From NCBI GenBank assembly GCA_025094145.1, contig JALLLS010000077.1, forward strand, positions 100,723 through 164,722: a stretch of 64,000 bases of DNA. The letters run 5' to 3'. The stretch's first letter is position 1. Each line of letters starts with the position of its first letter. The stretch is from Spinellus fusiger. Its lineage: Eukaryota > Mucoromycota > Mucoromycetes > Mucorales > Phycomycetaceae. Below the pieces are notes generated by a model. The model saw only the letters and a list, made by a program, of their open reading frames with translations. It was not told where the DNA came from and ran no database searches. Shown in pieces: positions 48,135 to 60,766 of this stretch. Made by a program: the position numbers and the translations under genes.

Positions 48135-50065
48135 ATGTCCCTGTCGGATTGCTCGTTGAATATCTCAGTAGGATCACCCCAGCACTCTACAGAATCAAAA
48201 TTAGACTTTCTGGAGGAGGTATCCGAGTCTGATCTCCGTCAGTCTTCCCCGATGACGGCACGCAAACGCACCCGAGCCAGCGCAGAACAATTGGCGGTGT
48301 TGGAAGACACCTTTGCAGTGAATGTGAGCCCCAATAGCAAACTTCGGAAGCAGCTGGCAGACCAATTACAAATGAGCGAGCGTTCCATTCAGATATGGTT
48401 TCAAAACAGAAGAGCCAAAGTAAAGCACATGCAGAAAAGAGCACAGATACAAATGCAACAGGCCTCGATACGCGCCCAACTCTACCACTACAACCAGCAA
48501 CAGCATGGCATGCACCCCTATGGAGGTCCTTCATTGATGCCTCTGCCCCAGCAACCACCTCCACCACTCCATCCCTACCACCCCCTATCAGGAGCACGAA
48601 TGGCACTTCCTCGTGCCCAAAGCGTGGATGCCATACAACATCCTTCCATGTTCACCAATGCTCGGCAGTTTTCGACACCCGGTCCGACTCCTTATTACAC
48701 AAATACCATTGGATCTCCATGGCCACCCTATCCTAACCCTGCCATTCTACGACAGAGCATGCCACCCAATCTATACCCACCTCCACCCTCCTCTCTCTCT
48801 GCTGCCAGTGGCAGTGGCAGTGGCAGTGGCATGCTGGGTGGTATGCTGGGTGGTAGTAGTAGTGCCTCTGCTGATTTCCCAGACTACATCCAGGGCCAAA
48901 TGTCGCCGTCTCCTAGTCCACAGAGAGAGTTCAATGCTGCCCACTACCCTCAGGCCCCTCCCTCTCTTGACCCTACCTTCCTACCTACTCTTGTTTCTGT
49001 GCCTAATACGGGTCCCACGGCCATGCTCTCTGTCCAGGAATTCTGTCCCAAAGAACCCAACACACCTGTGAATACACCACCTCACTCTAACCAATCGACC
49101 CTGGATACAATGCTGTGGCCTTCCTCCTCTGGTAAGTCTTCCTGTGCAATGTCCCTTGACACCAGGCATCCAATGATCTACCACCAGCACTCTTGGGACT
49201 CATCATCTTCTTCTTTCTCATCATCATAACCATCATCATAGACACCTCACGCCCATCGTCCACTGTGCCCACACTGACAGCCTCTCTCTCAGACTACAAT
49301 ACCCTCCACAGTGCAGGGAAGCCCAATATCACTGCCCTTGATCCTTCTCTCACAGCCACTCTGGCCAAGGGTCTTTCAGAAAACAAAGCCTACCTCAATG
49401 CCACCACCCTTATCATTGGCACCTGGCACAGACTCAGACTACGCACATCAGATCTCCTGTGTGTGTATGAACCCGACCAGCGCCAGTTTGCATGGTACAT
49501 CACAGACAGCAACTGCCACTTCAAAATGGTCGTGGCACTCAAGTCCGTCGCCAACATTGAATATGTTCCATTGGACGACCAGCAGGCCGATGTCCACTTT
49601 GATATGAACGAGCCCCCGCTGTTCTACATGGAGTCCACCCACCCCGACACCTCCTCCACCTGGATCCAGTGCAGTGACTTTACCGAAGAGAAACAGGCCT
49701 CTCGGTTCTTCCGGCACACCCTCAAGGGCATGGTGCACACCCTCAAGAATGAGCTGCTGGTGCTGATTCACCAGCAAGAGGACCTGTATCGACTGACGCG
49801 ATTTGTAGAGCACACCCACAGTCATAGCCATCACAGCAGCCATAGTAGCAGCCATAGTGGCAGTCATCCATCTCTTTCTCATGCTCTCTCCCACTCCCAC
49901 TCCCACTCCCAGTCTCATTCCCTCGTGTCGGACTCCCTGTTGATGCTGCCAGAGTATTTGCCTGAACAGCCATCGGTGAATGGGTACTGGGAAGGAGGCT
50001 CTTCCTTGCCACTGCCAGCGCCCATCTTTGCTAATGAAGGGTCCAACTTCAAGTACTTTGGCTGA
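48135..50065 (+). CDS. Homeobox transcription factor with conserved C-terminal domain
   Basis: Probable nuclear DNA-binding regulator. Two exons, 48135-49131 and 49242-50065, 606 residues. The homeodomain spans about residues 42-101: ARKRTRASAEQ at the start and helix 3 with IWFQNRRAKVK, giving the usual Trp, Gln, Asn and Arg positions. Then a Gln/Pro-rich middle with SGSGSGSG runs, and after the intron a structured domain (about 388-520: GTWHRLRL, WYITDSNCHFKMVVALKSV, WIQCSDFTEEKQASRFFRHT) followed by a His/Ser-rich tail. Homeodomain plus a C-terminal domain of this kind recalls the fungal Phx1-type regulators; that link is from memory and not certain. The plus-strand frame running through the intron is read-through. 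Confidence 0.88.
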
Positions 50066-50444
50066 TTGCATTCTTCTCTTTTCTTCTCTTTGTGTGTGTG
50101 TGTGTGTGTGTGTGTCTTTTTTTTTTTGTTTTTCTTATTTATTTGTTGATTGTCTCATGTTCTCTTTTCTCTTTTCCCTCGTCCCTTTTTTTTGTATTAT
50201 ATAAACGCATTGAAAGATTGAGTGTGTGAATATGTATAGGTGTGTGTGTGTATTGAAAGATGAAAAATAGAAAATAGAAAATAGAAAATAGAAAAAAAGG
50301 AAATGAAAGAGAGAGATCTAGAGAGAGAAAAAGACAGGTTGCGTCATTCATCTGTGACGTGCTTCACTTTGGACTACTGCCCACAGCAAAAAGAGAGGAG
50401 AAGGGAAGGGAGCCAATGTTCATGACACCTGTGGCTGCTTCGAC
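50066..50444. other. Spacer between homeobox gene and GET1
   Basis: It contains a GT dinucleotide run (50092-50115), a T-run, and AATAGAAA repeats (50265-50296); probably the 3' UTR of one gene and the promoter of the next. Short, with no gene. Confidence 0.6.
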
Positions 50445-51362
50445 ATGTCTCTCCTTGTCACTGTCTTCTTACTTGTCCTTGTCACAGAACTCGTTCTTTA
50501 TGCCGGCTATGCTCATGTCACAGCCTTGGTAAGAGCAACACAACAGTAGCAGACAGGCAGGCTGTTTGTCCATCTCCAGGCCTGTCCACTCACACACACA
50601 CCCATACATATACATATACATATACATACACACACGCACCTCTTAGGTATATGAGTGGTATCTTGTAGCAACAAAGGACCCAAAGATAGCCAAACATCAA
50701 AAGTTGAAGCAGGAGGTGTTAATGACCAAGGCAGAACTCTCAAAAACAAGCTCACAGGTAATTCCTCTAGTAAGTATCAGGGCCAGTATCTTATTCTAGT
50801 GTGTTTGTGTATTCTTGTGTTTGTGTGTTTGTGTTTGTGTGGGTGGATTTAGGATGAATTTGCCAAATGGGCCAAAATACGTCGCAAACTGGACAAGGGC
50901 TTGGCTGATGTTGAAGCATTGGGTAAGAACACACCCAGACAAGGAGCCCCTTTCTTCCCTCTTATTTCTTATCTCTCATCTCTTCTTAGGTGCTGAGATT
51001 GCCTATAACAAGACTGCCTTTGAACTCAAGGCTAAATCTGCTGTGTGGTGCTGTGTGCATGGCTCTCAGTGGCTAATGGTACTGTGGTTCAGAAAGAGTG
51101 CTGTAGTGTATCTGCCACCCCATTGGTTTGGTCCTATGCAGTGGATTCTGTCCATGCCATTTGCTCCTGCAGGTAGAGTTTCTTGTCTTGTTGAAACAAT
51201 AGCAACCCTCCCATGACTTTCTTAACACAAGGGACACTCACTCTTACTACAGGTTCTGTGAGTGTTGCTGTCTGGTTTAGTGTCTGCCGAAGATCCATCA
51301 AAGCAGTCGCAGGTCTTGTCAGTGATTTTATACCCGCCACAGCCAAACCTCACACTGCTTAA
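50445..51362 (+). CDS. GET1: GET1, ER receptor subunit for tail-anchored proteins
   Basis: The Get1/Get2 complex receives tail-anchored proteins from the Get3 ATPase at the ER membrane. Five exons: 50445-50528, 50647-50757, 50853-50922, 50990-51172, 51253-51362; 185 residues, short but within the family range. Seen: an N-terminal membrane segment (LLVTVFLLVLVTELVLYAGY), a charged cytosolic coiled coil (residues about 45-95, with KIAKHQKLKQEVLMTKAEL and DEFAKWAKIRRKLDK, the most conserved Get1 motif), and two more hydrophobic segments (about 100-122 and 130-165). All junctions in phase. It lies tandem with MDM34, another ER-membrane gene, 527 bp downstream. Confidence 0.9.
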
Positions 51363-51888
51363 GACTGCTCTTTTCTCTTTCTTTTTACAGAAAATAATAA
51401 TAATAATAGAAAGAGAAAAGACTCTTTGCTTTTCCTTATTCTGTTCATGTGTGCTCTTTTCTCTTTTTCTTTTCTCTAAAAGGAGTGGTATGGCATAAAG
51501 GCAGTCCTCCTAAACAGGAAATGCTCCTTACGATATTATCACGTGAAAATAAGAGGGAGGGAATGGAGGAAAGAGAGAAAAGGTGTGTGTGTGTAGATGT
51601 GTAGATGTGTGTAGGTATGAGTTGAATTCACTAGTGTTTTTGTTTTGCCGGATTCTTCCGCTGTAATTGTGACTCAACTTTCCCTTTTGCTTATTTTGCT
51701 TCGGGTTCTTCTGTTCTGCTGCTGCTGCTGCTGTTATTATTATTATTATTATTATTATTTCTCTTTTTTTCTTCTTTTTTCCTTTTTTCCTTTTCTGTTG
51801 CCATCGTCACTGAATCCGCCTTTAGCACACAAACCTACTCACAAAAAGCACTCTTTCTTGCACAACCAACCAACATTCCTTCTTCCCT
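51363..51888. other. Spacer between GET1 and MDM34
   Basis: Pyrimidine-rich, with a CTG/TTA triplet run near 51717-51760 and T-rich tracts leading into the MDM34 start; probable promoter and leader. No gene. Confidence 0.6.
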
Positions 51889-53733
51889 ATGGCTTTCCGC
51901 TTCAACTGGCCAGAATTCGATAATGACTTTTATACGGATATCAAGGCACAAATGGAAACAGCCCTCAACAAGGGTGAAAAGCCAAAGAAGATAGTCGACC
52001 ATATCACTGTGAAAGATCTGTCCATGGGCACTGTGGTAAATGATGGTGGTGATGGCACACTCACCCCTTTATCATTCCAACCAACTCACCTCTTGTTCTT
52101 ATATCATTGTGTTCTTATATTCTCGTGTTTTATCGATGGCTGTGTTCTATTGGCTTATTCTCTTCTTCTATTTTCATCTTCTGTTTTCATCTTCTGTTTT
52201 CATCTATTTTCATATTTTCATATTTTCATATTTTCATCTATTTTCATATTTTCATCTTGTCTTGTTTTGTTTTGTTTTTTTCTTTTTGTGGGTCCATTCG
52301 TTTAGCCCCCTGAGCTAGAAATCTTGGAAATCGGCGAACTGACCACCGACACCTTTCGTGGTATCTTCAAACTCAGCTATAAAGGCAATGCTCATATTGT
52401 AGTGCAAACCAAAGTGCAGGCCAATCCAATGCATGCCCAACGCCCAGAAGCCTCCCTACGACACACACGGCCGGGGATTCTTGCAGCAGACCAGCCACTG
52501 GTTGTGCCTATGCTTCTGCGCATTAGTGATCTACAGCTTAGAGGCATTGTTGTGCTGGTCATATCAAAAACAAAAGGGATTACACTTGTATTCAAGAATG
52601 ATCCACTGGAGAGCATTCTTGTCAGCTCCACTTTTGACGGTATTCCTAGTCTGCGTGACTTCCTGCAGAGAGAGATAGAGAGCCAGATACGTAAACTGTT
52701 GAGAGAAGATATACCCGTCATGGTCCACCACCTGAGTTTGAAGCATTTCCAGGCAAAACAGGAACAGGAGAATAACAACAACATCAGCATCAACAGCATC
52801 AACAGCATCAACAGCATCAACAACAACGCTAAGAATCGCCATCGTAATGGTAGCCGTAGTAGCAGTGCATTGTCAGTGAGCTCACACCAGAGCTTACACT
52901 CCTGTATGACTCCACTGAACTACGACTGTGTATCTGAACCTGATCTCTGCTATTCTCCTCGGTCTATCTGCAGTACAAAGAGAAGCTATGGTGCACAGAC
53001 TCCCATGGAAATGGGCTCTTTCTTTGAGTGCATGTCGCAAAGACTCAACCCTACCTACCCACCACAGCACAGTCTGGCTGATCCTTGGGAGCAGCCCTTC
53101 TCTGAAAGTGTGTGCTATTTTGATCCTGCTCATATGCCGCTATCCACAGGCAAATCCATACCACCTGCTCTGTCAGGCCATGGAGCCACCAACAAGCAGA
53201 GTATTCCCATGACAACAGGAAATCTGTCGGCATGGAACCGCCACTACAACCGTCACTCTACAAACCCACTCTACACAGAATATCCCTCCATGACAGCCAT
53301 CCACAACTCACTCCACCAGAGCAGTAGCTTTTCTGTCGATGAAAGACAGTCAGAAGACAGTGCTTCTTGCCTGGACACCCTTTCTACTGTCTGCTCCACA
53401 GAAGGATTCTCACCTGACGATGCAGATGCACCCTGGTATGCTAAAGAAGGCATTGATGTTGCTTGTAATCCACCCATGGCCTCTCCTCTTCTCAGCCAAT
53501 CTGTGTGTCTTGTACCAGCAGAACATGCACTCACTCAAAGACTTGTTCATCTGACTCGCGTGAACCATACACTGTCTCCCTTTCTACCACTGCTGGAACA
53601 TGTCACCTGTAGAAGTGTCCCTCATATTGTATCCAACACGAAAAAGACATCTCTCTTATCAAAGTCAAGGTACAATCAACAGAAAGTGCCCAAACGCCGT
53701 ATTATCCAGCTTCATGGATTGACTATGCCATAA
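51889..53733 (+). CDS. MDM34: MDM34, ERMES subunit
   Basis: Mitochondrial outer-membrane subunit of the ER-mitochondria encounter structure, which transfers lipid between ER and mitochondria. Two exons, 51889-52035 and 52306-53733, 524 residues. The SMP domain covers about residues 1-196: FRFNWPEFDNDFY, PPELEILEIGELTTDTFRGI right after the intron, then VVPMLLRISDLQLRG and HHLSLKHF. A repeated Asn/Ser/Ile stretch (SINSINSIN) follows, then a Ser-rich region and a basic C-terminal end. The 270-bp intron is unusually long for this window and consists of TTTTCAT-type repeats. The intron position after KDLSMGT fits the family alignment. Confidence 0.92.
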
Positions 53734-56559
53734 AAAAAGTGCTGCCTTTTATATATATTTATATATATTTATATTTTTTATATTTTTTTATATTTTTTAT
53801 ATTTTTTATATTTATATATCTTATCTTTCTCTCTTCTTTTTTTTTACCCACAACGCCATGTATATTATCACCCATCGAAACCTATGTATAGCACACACAC
53901 ACAACAACAAAATAAACAATAACAACAACAACAACAAAATAAACAACAACAAAAACAAAAAACAAAATGAACAACAACAAAAACAAAAATAAAATGAACA
54001 ACAACGCGATGGAAGTGAGGATTTCACTTTCTGTCCAATGTTGTTTGTAAGTTGCAGAATAGATAATTATCACAATGAAGATATATAATAATAAAAATAA
54101 AAATAAAACACTATGATAGATACAGTAATGACTGTGGCATATAAATATAGATGGATAGATAGATAGATATATAATAATAAAAAGAACAACAGTAAGAATC
54201 TGTAGATATACAAGTGTAGATGAAACTGGGTCTTTGTCAGCCTCTCCCTATTAAAACAAAACAAAACAAAAAAACATGGGTGTGTTGAGTCCACCACCAC
54301 TACATACTATGATGGCATGTTGCGTTACATGTGTACAGTCATACTGCATCTCTAAAGGCAGTGTTGATCTGATAAGCCATCAGATAATACATAACAAATG
54401 ATATTCATATGAAAATACATCTTCTTCCATGCTCCTCCTTTGTTCTTTAAAGATACAAGTGGATATGTATAACATGATCCTAAACATTTACCTGTTTATA
54501 GACATTTACCTGTTTATAGACATGTAAAGCATCTTCTCTATGGATTTCTGGGCTATAAAATACCTCATCTTTCATACTAAACTCCTTGGTAGTAGTGTGA
54601 TGATCTATTTTTACACACTAAAAGAGTAATATTATGATCCATCACGATTTTATAGACACACGTACATCTATACAAAGATAGAAAAGACTTCTGATGAGAC
54701 ACCTACTTATAATGGTGTGTGTGTGTGTGTGTGTTTATGCTTGACATTCAGCTGGAACCTTCTGCTTGAGTACTCGGCCAAGATGGACTCAGTCTCCAGT
54801 GCAACACCCAGTGCAACACCCAGTGCAACAGAGCAACAGCAAGAATCAATCCAATCAACGGAAACCCAACAGTGTTCTTGCCTCAGTGTGTGCTATTCTA
54901 TTGATAATGAACAGGTCGTATCCAAGTATCTTTGCTTGTATCCAAGGGCGTTCTTCCTATAGATTCATATCTAAATCTAATCCAAGAACACACATTGAAA
55001 GGCTCTTTACAGCCCATCCCATTCGTTACTAAATGAATGCACTCAAAATCTATTCTTCTTCTTTTTCATTGATATACTTCAGTGTCTATTGGATAGGAAT
55101 TCATGCATTTGACCAAGCATTTCTGAACATTCAATTACCCTACAGATACATTATAACTCCACCTATTCGCTATCTCACTATTATATTTATATTAATGTCA
55201 TATTTCATATTATAAATCAACTCTCCCTCCCTCCCCTTTTTTTCTTTTTTTCTTTCTTTCTCATGGGTGTTTTATATTATTAATCGTAAAGAGATAGGAT
55301 ATTTTGGTTTGACGATCTGTTGACGATCCGCTTATTATTTACCTCATAGAGTAGTCTCAGAGAATAGAAATACTGTTCTACCATTGGAGACATGTCATTT
55401 GCATACCCCTATTATTAATTATTCTTTTCTATAGTGATTATCCTTCTGAGATGCATGTGTATGTCATCATTGTGCATGAGTTTACTGCGAAAGACCAGTA
55501 AGAGTGCCGAGTATGGCCTATTCTATTATGAGTAAGCAATTTAAAATAAGAACAAGATAAGCTATTGCTATTGCTATTACTACTACTATTATTATCAATT
55601 TCATTATCACTATTTAAAAGAGAACATGGAGTAAAAGAGACATGACAGCCATGACAGGATAAGTAAAATAGTATCTGTATTGTTTCAAGATAAAACTCAT
55701 CAGTAAGACCATGTTAGAAACAAAAATTCATGACATGTTACAGTGTTACTTTAGTGATAAAGAGATTGAGTGTATATACGTAGAAGAAAGAAAAATTCCA
55801 CATAGTAGGATATATAATCTACACCCTGGAGCTATGCACAAACTGCAGAAAAAACAGTTATAGTAGTTATAATAGCAGGATAGCATGACAATCAAAGGAA
55901 GGAAGGAAGAAAAAAGGAAAAAAACAAGGCAACATTGAAATTTTACCCGATACACCCGACCCGAAACCTGAATTTATATTCAATACAGTAGATATGGAAT
56001 TTAAGATATTTTCAGTAATGAAATCATCCGTACCAATAAAAGACAGTGCGTAAACGATTTAGTACATACTGGAATAGTATAAAAATATATAAATATATAA
56101 AAACTTATTAAGATGGAGTGATTTCAAATATTCCATGTTAAGACTTATTAGCTGCTTGGAGCGTAACCCTTTCTAATCACACTTTTTGATTTTTGGCTCT
56201 TTTCGACTTGTACAATCACACCCAATTGAAGTTAATACTTGCCTAAATTTTAATAAAAATAAATAAATAAATATATGTTTTTTTTTTTACATAAAACTTT
56301 TATTCTTTCTAAATAGTGTTAAGCCAACACAAAATATCAGATACATTTTCAGAGACTCACACTTGTGGAGAATAGGATAAAGCAGAAGATGGAAGACTAT
56401 TGGGCATTTATTACCTGTTGAAGGCTAGATTAAAATTGAATGTGATCGCAAATTTAGAGATGAAAAAACCTATAGTTCAAAATAATATTAGAAATATCAA
56501 TGAACACATATCACTACTACATCTGGAGAGTCATAGAAAAACATATATATATATATAAC
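53734..56559. other. Gene-free region downstream of MDM34
   Basis: It contains TATATTT repeats (53747-53820), AACAACAAAA repeats (53900-54005), GATA repeats (54150-54175), a GT run (54716-54733) and CTATTA-type triplets (55563-55600). A short frame from 54783 (MDSVSSATPSATPSATEQQQ) is low complexity without clear context. From about 55,300 the sequence becomes AT-rich like the repeat compartment. No gene supported. Confidence 0.5.
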
Positions 56560-57076
56560 AGTGAGAGGGACCTTAGACGCTTGGAAAAAGTCATTAGAAG
56601 GGGTCTATTTGCTTCATACAATCAACTGAGATTGGGAATATTGAAGTTTGAAGTTGATGTATGTAGAAATACGCTTATCAGCTACTGCAATCAGTTAGAG
56701 TTTGTATCTTTTTCTCCATCTCACAAGCCAGCCTTAATGAAAAACACAAAGAGAATCAGCTTTGTTGGGTAAATGTGATGGCTGTCATACTGGGGTCTAT
56801 GCCAGATAATGGAAAGAGACACATCAAATTAGGGTACTTTGAGTACTGGCTCGTACAAATCCTTGAATTAAACTCAAGTGAACACGTCTGATATGCATTG
56901 GAAAGATTAATTCAAGAAAGAAGGGTATCTATTACCAATGTTGAATGTTTGAAGGCTCTACTTGCAGAGGAGTGGGAGAGAGGGTTGGTATTGAACCTGC
57001 GCAACAATAAATTCAAAGTATGACAGATAGATGTCAGGCAGCCATTGATGCCAAAGGAGGCCATACGAAATACTAA
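56560..57076 (+). pseudogene. Tc1-like transposase relic
   Basis: It begins within SERDLRRLEKVIRRGLFASY, equivalent to the hinge-proximal part of the transposase at 20928-22046, and continues with IDV-type and CHKPAL-like segments. Then stops and frameshifts run through the catalytic domain, and the piece ends with DRCQAAIDAKGGHTKY and TAA. The catalytic motifs are degraded beyond use. Same broad subfamily as the 20757 and 25637 copies, but much older. Confidence 0.65.
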
Positions 57077-57448
57077 CTATATTATTATTATTTCATTTTC
57101 TATAATTAAAGATATTGAACTTTGGTATGCTTAAGTTTTGAGATTCTATATCAAATGTAAAGTGTTCTATTTAATGTTGAATATGTCCTATCTATTCTGT
57201 CCTAATATTCATATTCAAAGGTATTCAATTCAGTTGAGTGTGGCTGTGGTTACTCTCAATGAGGTCCAACTTTTTATCAGAAACACCTCCAGTACTTTTA
57301 GGATTTAGTGTGCATTCTAGTGATAAAACTCTTTAGTTATATTTTTGGTCAATAAGTATAGGTTGATAAATGAATGCATGTATGTATAATTATATTTATT
57401 ATTATCATTTTTTAAAAAAAAAATTAGAAGGAAAAAAAAGACAGGCTA
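57077..57448. other. Gene-free spacer
   Basis: AT-rich 3' flank of copy 5, with a T-run/A-run near 57410-57425. No gene. Confidence 0.5.
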
Positions 57449-59482
57449 TTAGACACTATTCATCCTGTAAATGGCATCAATGATGCTCTTGTAGCGTCCA
57501 CAGCCAATTTTTCTCATTACTGTGTTTTTGTCTGTCTTGGGCAAGGTCTCATTCTCTGAAAGAATCTTGACCATGGATCTTTTAATGACTGTAAAATCCA
57601 TAGCAGATTGATTTGCCTTGTCAATGGTAGAGTATACTAGTAATTATAATAAAAGAGAGAGAGAGGGTATAAGACAATAAGCTTGGTAAACAAAAATATT
57701 TACCAGTATACTGGATCTCCTCTATAGAATATTTAAGGTAGGCTTCCTTTGATACTTCTATTAGAATACCAATGCATGGATAGCCTTCACCAAAAACAAG
57801 ACATTGGTTGATAATGGGACATTGACGAATGGTGTCTTCAATGGGGATAGGATTTATCTTATAACCAGTATTTCTAGAGACAAAGTATGATTTCTCAAGT
57901 GTTAGCCTTTTCTTTTAAAAGACTACTCTTAAACTTACACAACCACTATATCTTCTATTCGACTAAAATATAAGTAGTGTCCAGGATTTGTGATGTCTTC
58001 CATGAACAAATCGTTGGTGTTGAAGTCTCCATTCTCTCTTCTTTTGGCACTAATACTCAATGATGAACAATCGTGTCGAATAACAAGATGTTTTAATCTT
58101 GGGTCAGGAGCATAGGTCTCCCATAGACAATATTGCTTTACTGCTGCCAATTCAATTAAACTACTCTTGTTTAGACTTAGAGGTGATAAATCTCCTGTTA
58201 AAAGAGTTCCTGCTTCTAAATACAGGGATATCAAGGAATGAATAAGAAGACTCCAGGGATAGAATACTCGAGTGCTTATATTCTTCTTACCTGTACTGCC
58301 ATACATACTACATGTATTGACTTGTTTCTTCCTAAAGGCATTTACGATCTCTTCTTTAAGAGAAGTACCAACGTAACTGTTTATAGGGTGTGGTATGGCA
58401 TAGGTCAATCCATCTTTCATATTCGAGCTATCATCCTAATCTCACTTACATCATTAATCTTTGTCTCTGAAGCACAGACCAGTCGTTGATCTCGTTCGTG
58501 TAACGAAGTAGTTGTTCCATGATTAAAGGAGAAAACGAAGTGACATTGCACTTGCTGGTTTTCATTGCGGCATATATTTCCTTTACACAGGATATTTTTG
58601 GTTTCATGAAAACCACACTATCTCCTGATAAAATAACGCTTATAATAGAGGTATGACCAGAAATATGGAATCTAGAGTTGAAATAGGAAAAGAAAAGTTT
58701 AAGAGAAAGAAAAGGTTCTATAGAGTACTTACAAAGACAAACAGTAAAGAAAAACATTGGGTTTTGCATCAGGTGCAGCCATTGAAAAGTTTTGTTCACT
58801 GGTGTTGATCATCATCTTTGTATGTAAAATATTTTGGCTATTCATGCGAATAGGCTTTGGAGTACCTGTGGATCCTGTGCTTAATGCAGATACAACAGTT
58901 TAAATAGATGTTACAGTAATGAATAATTTCTTACCTATGGAGAACCACTATTGTTTCATCTATATCTTTTCTTATAGTTTCCTTCAATATTTCTGCAGCT
59001 TTGGGGTTCGTCGGCCTGTTGATGATTGCATCAATATCATAGAGATGAACAATGGTCACTTGACAGTTATTCAAAGCAGTCGATGTGTCGTGTGCAATAG
59101 TACTGTAGCTGGGAGTAGCCAACAAGACTGTGGCATTTACGCTTTGGAGTATATAGGCATTCATAGCTGCCGTATTTTTGGTAGAAAGGCATACTAAAAC
59201 TAAACCAATTTTCAGAAGAGTGACATATGTAATCAAATAATCGATAGTGTGATCATTAATGTAGCCAATGTAGGTATTATCTTTGAACATTGGTTTCCAT
59301 TCACAGGCAAGATTGGTTGTAATGCGGTCAAATTGCTCATAAGTGAGTGTCTTGTAAGTCTCGGTGCCATCTTCGAGCCTTGTATAATACTGTGCAAGTC
59401 TCTTTTCAGCATGGATAGTTAACTGTTTCTTCCAATATTCAAGAAGATTCTCTTCTGGTATGGATTCCAATTCGCGAGTCAT
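57449..59482 (-). CDS. Stand-alone adenylate-forming enzyme (NRPS-like A domain), copy 5 (divergent)
   Basis: Seven exons at the same positions in the protein as the other copies: 59482-58935, 58879-58733, 58671-58450, 58376-58291, 58215-57939, 57873-57704, 57636-57449; 545 residues. Motifs: STGSTGTPKPI P-loop, MYGSTEAGT (closer to the usual YGxTE than the other copies), TNDLF, and TDKNTVMRK with the lysine. The first 100 residues and the leader are nearly identical to copies 1 and 3, while the rest is clearly diverged, so the 5' end was probably homogenised recently. The most distant paralog in the window, yet fully open, which argues for selection. Confidence 0.85.
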
Positions 59483-59560
59483 CTTGGATAGATTGTATGA
59501 TTGAACGGTGAAAGATCAGAAGAGAAGATTTACTGAATACAACTGCTATAAATTTTTTAT
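59483..59560 (-). promoter_or_regulatory. Upstream block of copy 5
   Basis: Leader ATTCAGTAAATCTTCTCTTC through CTATCCAAG is nearly the same as in copies 1 and 3. The TTTATAGCA element is kept, but similarity falls off just upstream of it. Confidence 0.45.
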
Positions 59561-60766
59561 AGTAGTATATTTATCTTTTACCTTAGTTTAAATACGTTGT
59601 ATTTATACATTGAATGCACTAATATAAAGCCATATACTTATATGAGCAAGGTCTCAGCATCTTTTTAAAGTTCACTATCACAGTCTTGGTCTACATGTTA
59701 CACTATTATTTCTTGAACACACACACTGAGTAGTACATCAAGCTATCTTTCTTTAAAAGTTAAGGCTGGACACAGAGGCATTATTCAATGATGTTCAGTT
59801 ATACAGATTGTATTTTGCTCATAGTTTATTTATTTCATCGATTCATGGGCAATTATATGTTATCATCATCTATATTTTTATTAATCCAAACTAAAAATGA
59901 TAATACAATGAAATACTATTATTCTCATTCAATTAAATTTTATTTTATCAGAATTGTCATCTCTCTGTGTGTGCTTAATGGTCCTTCTGATTGTTAAGTA
60001 TCGTTTTGACCGCACAACTAAACGTAAATATATTGCCCTTTGTAGAATAAAAGCCACACATACACAAAAAATACTTTGCTTGAAACTGATGTTATAGATT
60101 AATTAATTTATTTATTCTTATAGACTAGTTGAAAAGATGCGTCTACTCTTCAAACATTAGACTGTTTACGAATAAGGTTATGTTAGTAGCGACAAAAAGA
60201 CCAGTATAGAGGTTTGAGGGAGAAAAAATATGGAAACAAGCGTCAACAAAAAAAGAAAAGTATTAATTCTAATAAATAAATAAATAAAAGGTAGATATGC
60301 ACTATTACTTGGCACTACAAGCACAACGCACAAGTCACTAAGTTTTCTGATAGCTGTCTCAATGGTCTGACTTCCATAAGTAAACACTTGTCTTTTGCCT
60401 TAACTCAATGTAAAGAATAACAAGAAAATTACTAACTTACACAGATCTCTATGACCATGGGGTGTATATCTATTTTTAATAAGATAAGAGAGGTAATGGA
60501 TACACTTGTGCTCTTTTCTGTGTGTCCTGATGCTCTGAAGGACCAGACACGGGTTTGCAGGCAGTTCTTGTCTTCCCTATTGTTTACTGTGAATGATCAG
60601 ACTAATTCTACTTATTATTTTAGCCTAGAATTCATGAATAAAATGACTGAGACAAAGGACTGTATGTTTTATTGAATAAAGAAATATCCTATAGAAAAAA
60701 TAGTACTCATGCTAAAGCATGAAAAAAATTTTTTTTTGTACAAGACACTTTTTATTAAGCATCTTT
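59561..60766. other. Gene-free spacer
   Basis: AT-rich region upstream of copy 5. Short frames at 59788-59997 and 60451-60675 lack context or family resemblance. Confidence 0.5.

Noticed and set aside
48187..48606. 139-codon minus-strand frame
   Set aside because: Shadow of the homeodomain-coding exon.
49448..50071. 207-codon minus-strand frame
   Set aside because: Shadow of homeobox exon 2; composition is explained by the complementary codons.
54717..55032. Overlapping 81- and 88-codon frames
   Set aside because: Begin in a GT run, contain a short tandem repeat (AGTGCAACACCC), and lack exon context or homology I recognise.
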